From Aquifex sp. (GTDB taxonomy: Bacteria > Aquificota > Aquificia > Aquificales > Aquificaceae), in NCBI GenBank assembly GCA_003978875.1, contig QNXQ01000092.1, positions 1 through 29,050 on the forward strand: a stretch of DNA of 29,050 nt, given 5' to 3'. Positions 20,904 to 29,050 of the stretch are shown in pieces. A program made the position numbers and the translations under genes. Within the stretch, counting starts at the first letter, position 1; each line of letters begins with the position of its first letter. The notes beneath the pieces were generated by a model. It saw only the letters and a program-made list of their open reading frames with translations. It was not told the origin of the DNA and searched no databases.

Positions 20904-22802
20904 ATGAAGAGAGTAGTAGTGGATCCTGTTACAAGAATTGAGGGTCATTTAAGAATTGAGATAATGGTTGATGAAGAAACAGGAAGAGTGAAAGACGCGG
21001 TGTCCTGCGGAACTATGTGGAGAGGAATAGAACTTATAGTGAGAAACAGAGACCCCAGAGACGTATGGGCATTCACACAAAGAATATGTGGAGTTTGTAC
21101 GTCCATACACGCATTGGCATCCTTAAGAGCGGTTGAAGATGCCCTTGGAATAACCATTCCTAAAAATGCTAATTACATAAGAAATATAATGTACGGTTCT
21201 CTCCAGGTTCATGACCACGTAGTTCACTTCTATCACCTCCACGCTTTAGACTGGGTATCTCCTGTAGAAGCTTTAAAAGCCGACCCTGTCCAAACTGCAG
21301 CTCTTGCTAATGTAATTCTTGAGAAATATGGAGTTCTTAACGAATTTATGCCTGATTTCTTAGGACGTAGAGCTTATCCTAAGAAATTCCCGAAAGCTAC
21401 TCCCGGATACTTTAGAGAATTCCAAAAGAAAATAAAAAAGCTTGTTGAGAGCGGACAGCTAGGAATTTTTGCTGCACACTGGTGGGACCACCCGGACTAT
21501 CAGATGTTACCTCCTGAAGTTCACCTACTCGCAGTAGCTCACTACCTCAATATGCTTGATGTTCAAAGGGAACTATTTATTCCCCAAGTCATATTCGGTG
21601 GAAAGAACCCTCACCCGCACTACATAGTAGGCGGTGTTAACTGTTCTATCTCCATGGATGATATGAATGCTCCTGTAAATATGGAAAGACTGGCAGTTGT
21701 TGAAGACTCCATATACACACAAGTAGAATCTACAGACCTGTTCTATATACCCGACATATTGGCCATAGCAGACATATACCTCAATAAACATAACTGGTTC
21801 TACGGAGGAGGTCTCTCTAAGAAGAGAGTTATAGGATACGGTGATTATCCTGATGAACCTTATACCGGTATAACTAACGGTGATTATCATAAAAAGCTCC
21901 TTTGGCGTTCGAATGGAGTAGTTGAAGACTTCTACAAGGGTGTTGACAAGGCAAAATTCTACAATCTGGAAGGAAAAGATTTTGCAGACCCAGAACAAAT
22001 CCAAGAATTTGTAGCACACTCTTGGTACAAATATCCTGATGAAAATAAAGGACTTCACCCCTGGGACGGTATCACAGAACCCAATTACACAGGTCCCAAA
22101 GAAGGAACAAAGACCCACTGGAAATATCTTGATGAAGAAGGTAAGTACTCTTGGATAAAAGCTCCCAGATGGAGAGGAAGACCTTGTGAAGTTGGACCTC
22201 TTGCAAGGTACATAATCGTTTACACCAAGGTCAAACAAGGACACATAAAACCAACATGGGTAGAAGAATTGATAGTCAACCAAATAGATACCGTATCCAA
22301 ACTTCTAGGATTACCTCCGGAAAAATGGCTTCCCACAACTGTTGGAAGAACAATAGCAAGAGCATTGGAAGCTCAAATGGCTGCACATGCTAACCTGTAC
22401 TGGATGAAGAAACTATATGACAACCTAAGAGCAGGAGACCTAAGTGTTGCAAACATGGAAAAATGGGATCCATCCACATGGCCTAAGGAAGCAAAAGGAA
22501 TAGGTCTTACAGAAGCACCGAGAGGTTCTTTAGGACACTGGGTAATCATAAAAGATGGAAAGGTTGATAACTATCAATGTGTAGTTCCTACAACTTGGAA
22601 TGGTTCTCCCAAAGACCCACAAGGTCAACACGGAGCCTTTGAAGAGTGTATGATGGATACTGTTGTAAAAGTTCCAGAAAAACCCTTAGAGGTTCTAAGA
22701 GGAATTCACTCCTTCGACCCATGTCTTGCATGTTCAACACACCTGTACAACGAGAAAGGTGAAGAGATAGCAAACGTAAGAGTTCAAGGGGCCTGCATCT
22801 AA
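20904..22802 (+). CDS. hupL: [NiFe] hydrogenase large subunit, group 1
   Basis: A 632-residue catalytic subunit that splits H2 at the NiFe(CN)2CO site. The N-terminal ligand motif is RICGVCTSIH (about residues 62-71) and the C-terminal one DPCLACSTH; together they supply the four cysteines. About 19 residues after the last His form the C-terminal extension that the HupD protease removes after Ni insertion. There is no own signal peptide; export depends on the small subunit's Tat signal. An AAGGAGGTG site precedes the ATG, 13 nt after hupS. Length and motifs fit the membrane-bound uptake class. A long antisense reading frame (21573-22283) is a shadow. Confidence 0.97.
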   Translation: MKRVVVDPVTRIEGHLRIEIMVDEETGRVKDAVSCGTMWRGIELIVRNRDPRDVWAFTQRICGVCTSIHALASLRAVEDALGITIPKNANYIRNIMYGSLQVHDHVVHFYHLHALDWVSPVEALKADPVQTAALANVILEKYGVLNEFMPDFLGRRAYPKKFPKATPGYFREFQKKIKKLVESGQLGIFAAHWWDHPDYQMLPPEVHLLAVAHYLNMLDVQRELFIPQVIFGGKNPHPHYIVGGVNCSISMDDMNAPVNMERLAVVEDSIYTQVESTDLFYIPDILAIADIYLNKHNWFYGGGLSKKRVIGYGDYPDEPYTGITNGDYHKKLLWRSNGVVEDFYKGVDKAKFYNLEGKDFADPEQIQEFVAHSWYKYPDENKGLHPWDGITEPNYTGPKEGTKTHWKYLDEEGKYSWIKAPRWRGRPCEVGPLARYIIVYTKVKQGHIKPTWVEELIVNQIDTVSKLLGLPPEKWLPTTVGRTIARALEAQMAAHANLYWMKKLYDNLRAGDLSVANMEKWDPSTWPKEAKGIGLTEAPRGSLGHWVIIKDGKVDNYQCVVPTTWNGSPKDPQGQHGAFEECMMDTVVKVPEKPLEVLRGIHSFDPCLACSTHLYNEKGEEIANVRVQGACI

Positions 22803-22815
22803 GGAGGGGCCAGCT

Positions 22816-23502
22816 ATGTTTAAGAGAATTTATGTATTCAGTGCATCTCTCAGGATATGGCACTGGATAAACTTCATCACCATAATGATTCTCTTCTTTA
22901 CAGGACTGTACATAGGAACTCCATACTTCACTACATCCGTAGGATACGAAGCTACCTACACTTACGATAAAAACCTTACTATGGGATTTACAAGGTTTCT
23001 CCATTTTGCCGCCGGCTATGTCCTCCTCTTTTCTTTCCTCTTCAGAATCTATATAGCCTTCTTCAGGAAAGGGAACAGGATGTTTATTCCTAAGTTTTGG
23101 ACTATAGAATACTGGCAAGGTATAAAGGAAACCATCCAAGAATATCTCTTCATCAAAGAACACAGGCCTATGATTAGAAATCCGTTGGCAAGAACAGCTT
23201 ATTTCATCGTTTACCTGATGATTTTCTTTATGATAGCTACAGGTTTTGGAATGTACGGACTTTCAGACCCTGATGGATTCTGGGCTTCCGTTTTCGGATG
23301 GATTGTCTGGAGCTTAGGAGGAGAGTTTGAAGCTCACTATTGGCATCACATTGTAGCATGGCTTATAATCCTGTTCTTCGTACTTCACGTTTACTTCGTT
23401 TCAAGAGAAGACTTTACTCACAAAAACGGAGAAGTTTCTTCTATGTTTAACGGTGTGAAGTTCTTTAAGAAAGAACCTGTAGATATAAATGATGTAAAGT
23501 AA
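22816..23502 (+). CDS. hupC: Hydrogenase cytochrome b subunit
   Basis: A 228-residue membrane protein with four spans that anchors the hydrogenase and passes electrons to the quinone pool. Histidines fit b-heme ligation in the family pattern: RIWHWINF near the N-terminus, RFLHFAAGY in the second span, and HYWHHIVAWL and FVLHVYF in the fourth. An AAGGAGGGG site precedes the ATG and the gene follows hupL by 13 nt. Its presence shows that the hydrogenase is respiratory. Confidence 0.94.
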   Translation: MFKRIYVFSASLRIWHWINFITIMILFFTGLYIGTPYFTTSVGYEATYTYDKNLTMGFTRFLHFAAGYVLLFSFLFRIYIAFFRKGNRMFIPKFWTIEYWQGIKETIQEYLFIKEHRPMIRNPLARTAYFIVYLMIFFMIATGFGMYGLSDPDGFWASVFGWIVWSLGGEFEAHYWHHIVAWLIILFFVLHVYFVSREDFTHKNGEVSSMFNGVKFFKKEPVDINDVK

Positions 23503-23513
23503 GGAGGGTTGGT

Positions 23514-24059
23514 ATGAGAAAGTATTTACCCTTTGCTTTAGTATTTGGCGGATTGGCTTTTGCTCACCCTGGTCATTTTCATACGGTAAACTCTTTTAGC
23601 TCTGGACTTACTCACCCTCTTACAGGAATAGACCATATAGCTGTAATGGTTGCTGTAGGACTTCTGGGAAGTTACTTAACAGGTAAAAAATCTTTTGCAC
23701 CTGCGATATCTTTCTTAAGCTTCATGGCTATTGGGGCATTCCTTGGAATGCTAGGTTTACCGGTACCTTTCGTTGAAACGGGAATAGTTCTGTCTGTTGC
23801 TTTAATAGGTCTGCTTCTTCTGGTAAGAGACATAAAACTTTCATATATACTCCCGCTGATAGCTCTGTTTGGTTTCATTCATGGAAACGCTCACGGAATT
23901 GAAGCTCCGCAAACTGCAAACGCTATCCTTTACACATTAGGTTTTATCCTCTCTACTTCAACATTGCATCTAAGCGGTATTCTTCTCGGAAAAGCAATTA
24001 AAGAAAGATTTGTTAGACTTGCAGGCTTGAGCCTCCTCCTGTTGGCTCTTGCCCTTTAA
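23514..24059 (+). CDS. hupE: HupE/UreJ-family nickel transporter
   Basis: A 181-residue membrane protein. A short N-terminal signal sequence ending in FAHPGHFH is followed by the family signature HPLTGIDHIAVMVAVG (His-Pro-x2-Gly-x-Asp-His) and five or six more membrane segments. HupE proteins are thought to import nickel for hydrogenase; the exported N-terminal His residues (HPGHFH) fit metal capture. An AAGGAGGG site precedes the ATG, 11 nt after hupC. A 5' signal peptide is unusual only in that it leaves a His-rich N-terminus after cleavage, which is normal in this family. Confidence 0.9.
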   Translation: MRKYLPFALVFGGLAFAHPGHFHTVNSFSSGLTHPLTGIDHIAVMVAVGLLGSYLTGKKSFAPAISFLSFMAIGAFLGMLGLPVPFVETGIVLSVALIGLLLLVRDIKLSYILPLIALFGFIHGNAHGIEAPQTANAILYTLGFILSTSTLHLSGILLGKAIKERFVRLAGLSLLLLALAL

Positions 24060-24077
24060 TACCTTTTTATTTTTGCT

Positions 24078-24557
24078 ATGATTACCGTTCTAGGAATAGG
24101 AAACGTACTTTTATCGGACGAAGGGCTTGGAGTGAAAGCTGTAGAAAAATTCTCAAAGAAATACGAATATCCTGAGGAAGTAAAGGTTATTGACGGAGGA
24201 ACACTCGGTATAGATTTACTCTATTACATAGAGGGAACAAAAAAGCTTCTAATAGTAGATGCAATATTGGGAGAAAAGAGTCCAGGCTCCTTTTATAAAA
24301 TTGAAAACGAAAAGGTTAAGAAATATTTTAAAAGTAAGGTTTCTATGCATGAACTGGGAATTCAGGAAGTACTTGCTCTTTTAGACGTCCTTGAAAAGCC
24401 TATAGAGGAAATCGTCGTTATAGGACTTCAGCCGAAGAGTTTGGATATTTCCACAGAACTTACTCCTGAAATTTCCCAAAAGATACCTCTTTTAGTTGAG
24501 GAAATTGCAAATCAGCTCAGAAGTTGGGGTATCCAGCTGAAGGAGAGGGTGTCATGA
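24078..24557 (+). CDS. hupD: Hydrogenase maturation protease (HupD/HyaD, peptidase M52)
   Basis: A 159-residue endopeptidase that clips the C-terminal extension of the large subunit once nickel is inserted. The N-terminal GIGNVLLSDEGLG motif and residues Glu15, Asp61 and His91 correspond to the nickel-sensing residues (Glu16, Asp62 and His93 in HybD). Product is cytoplasmic. No Shine-Dalgarno sequence is visible; the ATG follows a T-rich gap of 18 nt after hupE. Its TGA overlaps the next ATG (ATGA). Confidence 0.94.
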   Translation: MITVLGIGNVLLSDEGLGVKAVEKFSKKYEYPEEVKVIDGGTLGIDLLYYIEGTKKLLIVDAILGEKSPGSFYKIENEKVKKYFKSKVSMHELGIQEVLALLDVLEKPIEEIVVIGLQPKSLDISTELTPEISQKIPLLVEEIANQLRSWGIQLKERVS

Positions 24558-24892
24558 ATAGTGTTAAATTTTTAGAGAAACTTGAGAAAATAAATTCTGA
24601 AGAGCTTAATAAACTTATTGAAAATAAAGAAACTTTTGTTCTTTATATTAGGAGCGAAAAGCTGTATGACAAGATTAAAGAGATTTTTGATGTAGACGTT
24701 ATATTTCCAGAACTTGCAAAGAATTTTGAAGGAGTCAAATTCATATGGGGAGACATTGATGAGCTAAAGGAATTTAAAGGCATGGTTCCATCGGTTTTGA
24801 TTTTCAAAGAGGGAAAACAGGTTGAAAGAATAGACGGAATCAAAACGTGGGCTGAGTACGTTGGGAAAATTAGGGAGGCTTTATCGTGTTAA
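24554..24892 (+). CDS. HupG/HyaE-like thioredoxin-fold hydrogenase accessory protein
   Basis: A 112-residue protein with a thioredoxin-like pattern (strand 'TFVLYIRSEK', 'PELAKNFEGVKFIWGDIDE', 'MVPSVLIFKEGKQVERIDGI') but no CxxC. HyaE/HupG proteins have this redox-dead fold and act as chaperones for the small subunit and its Tat signal in oxygen-tolerant hydrogenase systems. I choose the ATG at 24554 because it overlaps the hupD stop and follows GGAGAGG; the frame is open to 24524 but the added ten residues are atypical. It ends in Ser-Cys. Assignment from fold and position; sequence similarity to HyaE is low. Confidence 0.68.
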   Translation: MNSVKFLEKLEKINSEELNKLIENKETFVLYIRSEKLYDKIKEIFDVDVIFPELAKNFEGVKFIWGDIDELKEFKGMVPSVLIFKEGKQVERIDGIKTWAEYVGKIREALSC

Positions 24893-25275
24893 TGAATGCA
24901 ATACCAATTCTAAAAGAAATTCTCCAAGCATTGAAAGACTTATATGAAAAGGGAGAGGAACATATAATTTACATAAATAAACTTCCCATTACTCCCGAAG
25001 ATAGGGAATTACTTCTCGATGTACTTGGAGAAGGACAGGTAAAGATAACTTACTCTTCGAAAACACAACCCGCGGAATGGAAAGAAACGGGCATTTACGG
25101 AGTTTGGATAGGTGTAATCAAAAATAGAGACGATAAACCAGTCCTGGAGACTATAGAAATAACCTTCTTCCCTAAGCTGGCATCTGCACAGAAGGAAGAT
25201 GTGGCGGAAAGCATAAAGTATCTTGAGGAAAAAATTAAAGAAATTGAAGAAAGAGCCTCAAGGCAGGAGGTATAG
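24886..25275 (+). CDS. HupH/HyaF-like hydrogenase expression/formation protein
   Basis: A 129-residue protein with the C-terminal HupH/HyaF pattern: 'LLLDVLGEGQVKI', then an acidic/Thr region, then 'WKETGIYGVWIGVI'. These proteins assist formation or quality control of the small-subunit FeS clusters. It is shorter than HyaF, which is about twice as long, so it is a reduced version. I keep the GTG at 24886 as start: GGGAGG (24873-24878) is 7 nt before it; an ATG at 24892 has 13 nt spacing. It overlaps the previous gene and precedes hypB by 2 nt. Confidence 0.7.
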   Translation: MLMNAIPILKEILQALKDLYEKGEEHIIYINKLPITPEDRELLLDVLGEGQVKITYSSKTQPAEWKETGIYGVWIGVIKNRDDKPVLETIEITFFPKLASAQKEDVAESIKYLEEKIKEIEERASRQEV

Positions 25276-25277
25276 TT

Positions 25278-26060
25278 ATGTGTAGAGATTGCGGTTGTTC
25301 TATAACGGAGCACAATCACGACCATTCTCACCACCACCATCATCACCATACAAATCCATCTCTAAACGATAAAAAAACTGTTGAGGTTTTAACGAAAATA
25401 CTCGATGCAAATGATAAACAGGCTGAGAGTAATAGAAAGCATTTTGAGGAATACGGAATACTTGCTGTAAACCTAATGAGTTCGCCTGGTGCAGGGAAAA
25501 CTTCCCTTCTTGAAAAAACTATAGAGCTAATAGGAGATGAGATAAAAATAGGAGTTATAGAAGGAGACCTTGAAACCAATAGAGATGCTGAAAGAATAAA
25601 AGCAAAAGGAGCTCCGGCATATCAAATAGCCACAGGGCAGGCCTGTCACCTTGACGCTTTTATGGTTCACGAAGGTATACATCATTTACCATTGGAAGAG
25701 CTGGATATAGTCTTCATAGAGAATGTAGGTAATTTGGTTTGTCCGGCTTCTTACGACGTCGGAGCTCACGTTAACGTAGTTCTACTTTCTACAGCGGAAG
25801 GCGAGGACAAACCGGAAAAGTACCCGGTAATGTTCAAAAACTCCGAACTTATGTTGGTTACAAAAGTAGATTTATTGCCTTATATGGATTTCAATATAGA
25901 AAATGCTATTTCTTCCGCAAAAAAGGTTAACCCAAAAATTGATATTATTAAAGTTTCCTCCAAAACCGGTGAGGGTATGGACTTATGGATAGATTATCTG
26001 AAATTTAAATTAAAAATCTTGAGAAGTTCTCTAAATGAGACGTCTAAAGGTAAAGCTTAA
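25278..26060 (+). CDS. hypB: Hydrogenase nickel incorporation GTPase HypB
   Basis: A 260-residue GTPase that delivers Ni to the large subunit. The N-terminus has a high-affinity CxxCGC site (Cys2, Cys5, Cys7) followed by a His-rich stretch (10 His within residues 12-24, seven consecutive) for Ni storage. The G domain starts with SSPGAGKTSLLEKT (P-loop), with 'CHLDAFMVHEG' as the metal-binding switch. An AGGAGG site precedes the ATG. Its partner HypA is not in the window, nor are HypC, HypD and HypE. Its last 26 nt overlap the hypF start. Confidence 0.96.
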   Translation: MCRDCGCSITEHNHDHSHHHHHHHTNPSLNDKKTVEVLTKILDANDKQAESNRKHFEEYGILAVNLMSSPGAGKTSLLEKTIELIGDEIKIGVIEGDLETNRDAERIKAKGAPAYQIATGQACHLDAFMVHEGIHHLPLEELDIVFIENVGNLVCPASYDVGAHVNVVLLSTAEGEDKPEKYPVMFKNSELMLVTKVDLLPYMDFNIENAISSAKKVNPKIDIIKVSSKTGEGMDLWIDYLKFKLKILRSSLNETSKGKA

Positions 26061-28274
26061 AGGTGCTGTCCAAGGTGTAGGCTTTCGTCCCTTTGTCTAC
26101 AGACTTGCTAAGAGCTTAGGGTTAAAGGGATATGTAATAAACGACTCTAAAGGTGTAGAGATAGAGGTTGAGGGGGAGGAAGAAGAGCTTGCTAAGTTTC
26201 TTTTAAAACTTTCTAAGGAAAAACCGCCTCTGGCTAGAATATATTCTCAAGAAATACTTTACTTAGAACCTATAGGTTATAGTGATTTTGAAATAAGAAA
26301 AAGCAACGAAGAGGGAGAAAAAGAAGTTTTAATTCTCCCTGACATAGCCACATGTGAGGACTGTCTTAAAGAACTTTTTGACCCCTCAGATAGAAGGTAC
26401 TTATACCCCTTTATAAATTGCACTAATTGTGGGCCAAGGTTCACCATAATAGAGAAGCTTCCCTACGACAGAAAAAACACAACTATGAAAGTCTTTAAGA
26501 TGTGTTCCGATTGTGAAAGGGAATATAAAAATCCTCTCGATAGAAGATTTCACGCTCAGCCGAATGCTTGTCCTAAATGCGGTCCTTGGGTAAGTCTTTA
26601 CGACAGTCAGGGAAATTTAGTTGCAGAAGAGAAAGAGGCACTTTCCATATTGATAGAGGAAATAAAAAAAGGAAAAATAGTGGCTGTAAAAGGTATAGGA
26701 GGATTTCACCTAGTATGTGATGCTACAAACGAAGAAGCAGTTAGACTTTTAAGGGAAAGAAAAAGAAGACAGGAAAAACCTTTTGCAGTAATGTTTAGGG
26801 ATTTGAAGCAAGTCGAAGAATATGCAAACCCGAGCGAATTAGAAAAAGCGCTATTGTTATCCCCTGAAAGACCTATAGTTCTTATTGAAAAGAAAAGAGA
26901 ACTGGCTCCCTCCGTATCGCCTGGGTTGAAAAGAGTAGGGGCCTTTCTCCCTTATTCACCTATTCACCATATAATTCTAAGAGGTTTGGATTTTCCTGTT
27001 GTTGCAACTTCAGGGAACTTATCCGATGAGCCCATAGTAAAAGACAATGAAGAGGCTCTCGAAAAACTTGTAAGCTTTGCAGATTTTATATTAACACACA
27101 ATAGAGATATAAAAAGGAGGTGTGATGACAGTGTTGTAAAAGTAATTGGAGGCATCCCCACACCTATAAGACGTTCCCGCGGATATTCTCCATTACCTAT
27201 CGAGCTTTCCTTTAGTCTTCCTAAAAAGGTTTTGGCTGTTGGTGGAATGTTGAAAAACACATTTGCGATAGGTTTCGGGAACAAGGTATTCCTAAGTCAA
27301 CATATAGGTGATGTTGAAAATTTAACAACTCTGAAAGTTTTTGAGGAAAACATCTACGATTTTATGAAACTTTACGAATTCAAACCAGAGGTTATAGTTT
27401 GTGATAAACATCCGCGTTATGAAACAACAAGATGGGCTAAGTGGTTTTCAGAAAAGGAAGGTATACCGCTTATTGAGATTCAGCACCATTACGCTCATAT
27501 TCTCTCATGTATGGCTGAAAACGGAGTAAAGGATAAAGTTCTGGGAATAGCGTGGGACGGAACAGGCTATGGGGATGATGGTACTCTTTGGGGCGGAGAA
27601 TTCTTAATTGCAGATTACAGAAATTACGAAAGGGTATTCCACTTCAAACCTTTTAAATTAATAGGTGGAGAAAAGGCTGTAAAAGAACCGAGACGTGTAG
27701 CCCTATCTCTGCTTTTTGAAATATTCGGAAAGGAAGCCATAGATTTGGAAATACCCACTCTAAGAGCTTTTGAAAAAAATGAAGTAGAAGTTCTGTATAA
27801 AGCTTGGGAAAAGGGAATAAATTCACCTTTATCGTCTTCTGTGGGCAGACTCTTCGATGCCGTTGCTTCTATCTTGGGAATACGTCAGACCCTTTCTTAC
27901 GAAGGTCAAGGGGCTATGATGATAGAAGATTTGTACGACTATACTGAAAAAAACCATTACGGTTTTACAATAAAAGGAAACCAAATAGACTGGAAAGAAA
28001 TATTTTATGAAATTCTAAAGGAAAAGGATAAAAAAAAGCGGTAAGTAGATTTATAAACACATTGGCGAATATATGCTTAGAAATAGCAAAGGATATAGGT
28101 ATACAAAGGGTATGTCTATCTGGCGGAGTTATGCAAAATAACCCATTAGTTTCAAAAATAAAAGAACTATTGGAAAAAGAAGGTTTTAAAGTTTATACTC
28201 ACCAGAAAGTACCACCCAACGATGGAGGAATAGCACTAGGTCAAGCGGTGTATTCTGTAGATGTTAAGGAATAG
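26035..28274 (+). CDS. hypF: Carbamoyltransferase HypF, split by a -1 frameshift at an A8 slippery run
   Basis: HypF makes the cyanide precursor: it transfers carbamoyl from carbamoyl phosphate to HypE. Frame 1 (26035-28044) gives 669 residues: acylphosphatase domain (GAVQGVGFRPFVYRLA, 1-90), two zinc-finger pairs (CEDC/CTNCG and CSDC/CPKCG), YrdC-like domain, and most of the Kae1-like domain (HHYAHILSC, AWDGTGYGDDG, SSVGRLFDAVASI). It stops at TAA 28042-28044 before the family C-terminus. The missing end is in the -1 frame from 28038 to 28274: AVSRFINTLA, then LSGGVMQN and PPNDGGIALGQA. The shift site is GAT AAA AAA AAG CGG TAA. Reading through gives about 746 residues, the normal length (about 750). 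Causes: programmed -1 frameshifting, transcript slippage adding one A, true mutation or sequence error. Confidence 0.9.
28017..28044 (+). promoter_or_regulatory. Putative -1 frameshift/transcriptional slippage element in hypF
   Basis: Eight consecutive A (28030-28037) contain A-AAA-AAG at 28032-28038 in the incoming reading frame, identical to the E. coli dnaX slippery heptamer. AAAGGA at 28017-28022 lies 9 nt upstream, where an SD-like stimulator would lie, and AGGA at 28025-28028 is closer still. The zero-frame stop follows two codons after the slippery site. No strong downstream stem-loop is evident by eye. Confidence 0.6.
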
Positions 28275-28385
28275 ACAAAGAAAGGACATTAACAGTTTTT
28301 TTCATAGAGATTTTCATGGAAAAAACTTACTTTACCTTTACCTTTTTATTTAGTAATTTTTTAAGAATTATGCAATTTCTGAAGG

Positions 28386-29050
28386 TCAATCTATCTTTAA
28401 AACAGCCCTGAACCTTACCTTACCTTGTCTAACAGCATCAAGGGCTTCATTTACTTTCTCAAAAGGGTAAATCTCAATCATAGGTTTTATTCCAAAATCT
28501 GCAGAAAACTGAAGTGTTTCCCTCAGGAGCTTTCTTCCTCCAACCGCCGAACCGGTAATAACTATTCTTTTAGTTATAAGGTCAAAAGGTAACACTTGAA
28601 TTGGTTCTGAAGCAGCACCGACAATTGAAAGTCTCCCTCTGGGAGCAAGACCTTCAATTAAAGGCTGGATAGACTTCATGTCAAAAATAGTTGTGAGAAT
28701 AACATCTGCTCCGCCTAGTTTTTTAAGTTCTTCTACTGGATCTTTTTCCGAAGTGGATATAAAGTAATCCGCTCCAAGTTCTCTAGCTAAGGATTCTTTA
28801 TTTGAGCTGTGGCTTATAGCTACAACTCTTGCTCCCATTGCCTTAGCGTATTGAATAGCTAAATGTCCCAGACCACCTATTCCCTGAATAGCAACAAGTT
28901 CATTAGGTTTTATATTTAAGTGTTTGAGAGCTGAATAAACTGTAACTCCTGCACATAGAAGCGGAGCTGTATAAGCAAGATCCATATTCTCGGGAAGTTT
29001 TGTAACAAATTTTCCGGGAGCTTTCATATACTCCGCGTATCCTCCCTGTT
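28386..29050 (-). CDS. adh: Zinc-type alcohol dehydrogenase, C-terminal part (partial)
   Basis: The window cuts this gene at its 5' end; the reading frame is open to base 29050 (GGYAEY precedes the first Met at 29027). The visible 220 residues include the Rossmann motif GIGGLGHLAIQYAKAMG and the C-terminal catalytic-domain tail (PFEKVNEALDAVRQGKVRFRAVLKI) of medium-chain dehydrogenases similar to AdhP/YahK. The N-terminal structural and catalytic zinc residues lie outside the window. The gene is convergent with hypF, separated by 111 nt of AT-rich DNA without a clear terminator. The substrate cannot be deduced. Confidence 0.85.
   Translation of the reverse strand, partial: QGGYAEYMKAPGKFVTKLPENMDLAYTAPLLCAGVTVYSALKHLNIKPNELVAIQGIGGLGHLAIQYAKAMGARVVAISHSSNKESLARELGADYFISTSEKDPVEELKKLGGADVILTTIFDMKSIQPLIEGLAPRGRLSIVGAASEPIQVLPFDLITKRIVITGSAVGGRKLLRETLQFSADFGIKPMIEIYPFEKVNEALDAVRQGKVRFRAVLKID

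Noticed and set aside
21573..22283. A 236-codon open frame on the - strand
   Set aside because: It is antisense to the hydrogenase large-subunit gene, whose coding is certain; the translation is Tyr/Phe/Val-rich with no recognisable domain and no ribosome site.
25310..25352. CAC/CAT repeat in the 5' part of hypB as a DNA repeat element
   Set aside because: It encodes the known nickel-binding poly-His segment of HypB.
28062..28274. A separate 70-residue gene starting at a TTG downstream of hypF
   Set aside because: The peptide is the conserved HypF C-terminus (LSGGVMQN, PPNDGGIALGQA), its frame is open upstream to the slippery site with family-like residues, and there is no ribosome site before the TTG.
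28296..28332. Imperfect inverted repeat (TTTTTTTCAT ... ATGGAAAAAA) as a bidirectional terminator between hypF and the dehydrogenase
   Set aside because: All A/T except one or two pairs and with a mismatch; too weak for a hyperthermophile to call.

Overview
The window comes from a chemolithoautotrophic, flagellated, Gram-negative hyperthermophile, most likely Aquifex or a close member of the Aquificaceae. The basis is gene content: a sulfur-oxidising heterodisulfide reductase-like (sHdr) cluster, an oxygen-tolerant group 1 [NiFe] hydrogenase, LpxD, a polar-type flagellar regulatory operon, Lys/Glu-rich proteins and very tight gene packing with many 4-nt overlaps. The species assignment is recognition from memory, not a database match. 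Both window edges cut genes: the 3' end of sHdrA at the left and the C-terminal two thirds of a zinc alcohol dehydrogenase at the right.

Layout. (1) 1-4843, + strand: sHdrA (partial), sHdrH, sHdrC2, sHdrB2, an intrinsic terminator, a DsrE-family protein, a GcvH-like lipoate-binding protein (LbpA) and a LipS-type radical SAM protein. This is the lipoate-dependent cytoplasmic sulfur oxidation module. (2) 4871-6013, +: dxr (MEP isoprenoid pathway). (3) 5973-8226, - strand: a UPF0104 flippase-like membrane protein, a short FAD oxidoreductase and a FetB-type permease. (4) 8285-13996, +: one overlapping operon of a PilZ c-di-GMP receptor, FlhA, FlhF, FlhG and FliA. (5) 13983-14540, -: a TPR-like protein. 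(6) 14581-15657, +: lpxD and a tiny membrane peptide. (7) 15654-17564: a soluble PAS histidine kinase (-) divergent from a small 58-aa ORF and an OmpR/PhoB-type response regulator (+). (8) 17573-18807, +: a promoter-led cassette of a COG2229-type small GTPase, a Roadblock/LC7 protein and a 76-aa helical protein. (9) 18836-28274, +: a TetR regulator, a [2Fe-2S] ferredoxin, the hydrogenase structural genes (small, large, cytochrome b), hupE, hupD, hupG-like, hupH-like, hypB and hypF. (10) 28386-29050, -: the alcohol dehydrogenase fragment.

How the genes fit together. Hydrogen oxidation (hydrogenase with its own Ni uptake, protease and metal-centre maturation genes) and reduced-sulfur oxidation (sHdr plus sulfur carrier plus lipoyl carrier) are the two energy inputs. 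A perfect 18-bp palindrome just upstream of the hydrogenase small subunit, next to the TetR gene, looks like the operator that controls the hydrogenase operon.

The points that most deserve attention are: hypF is split at an A8 run containing the slippery heptamer A-AAA-AAG, and only a -1 event gives full-length HypF; the compact GTPase/Roadblock/76-aa cassette, which resembles a stripped-down actinobacterial conservon and sits beside a two-component system; two short ORFs (58 and 31 codons); and the hydrogenase operator. No tRNA, rRNA, CRISPR array, insertion sequence or origin was recognised. No gene-free stretch exceeds about 120 bases.
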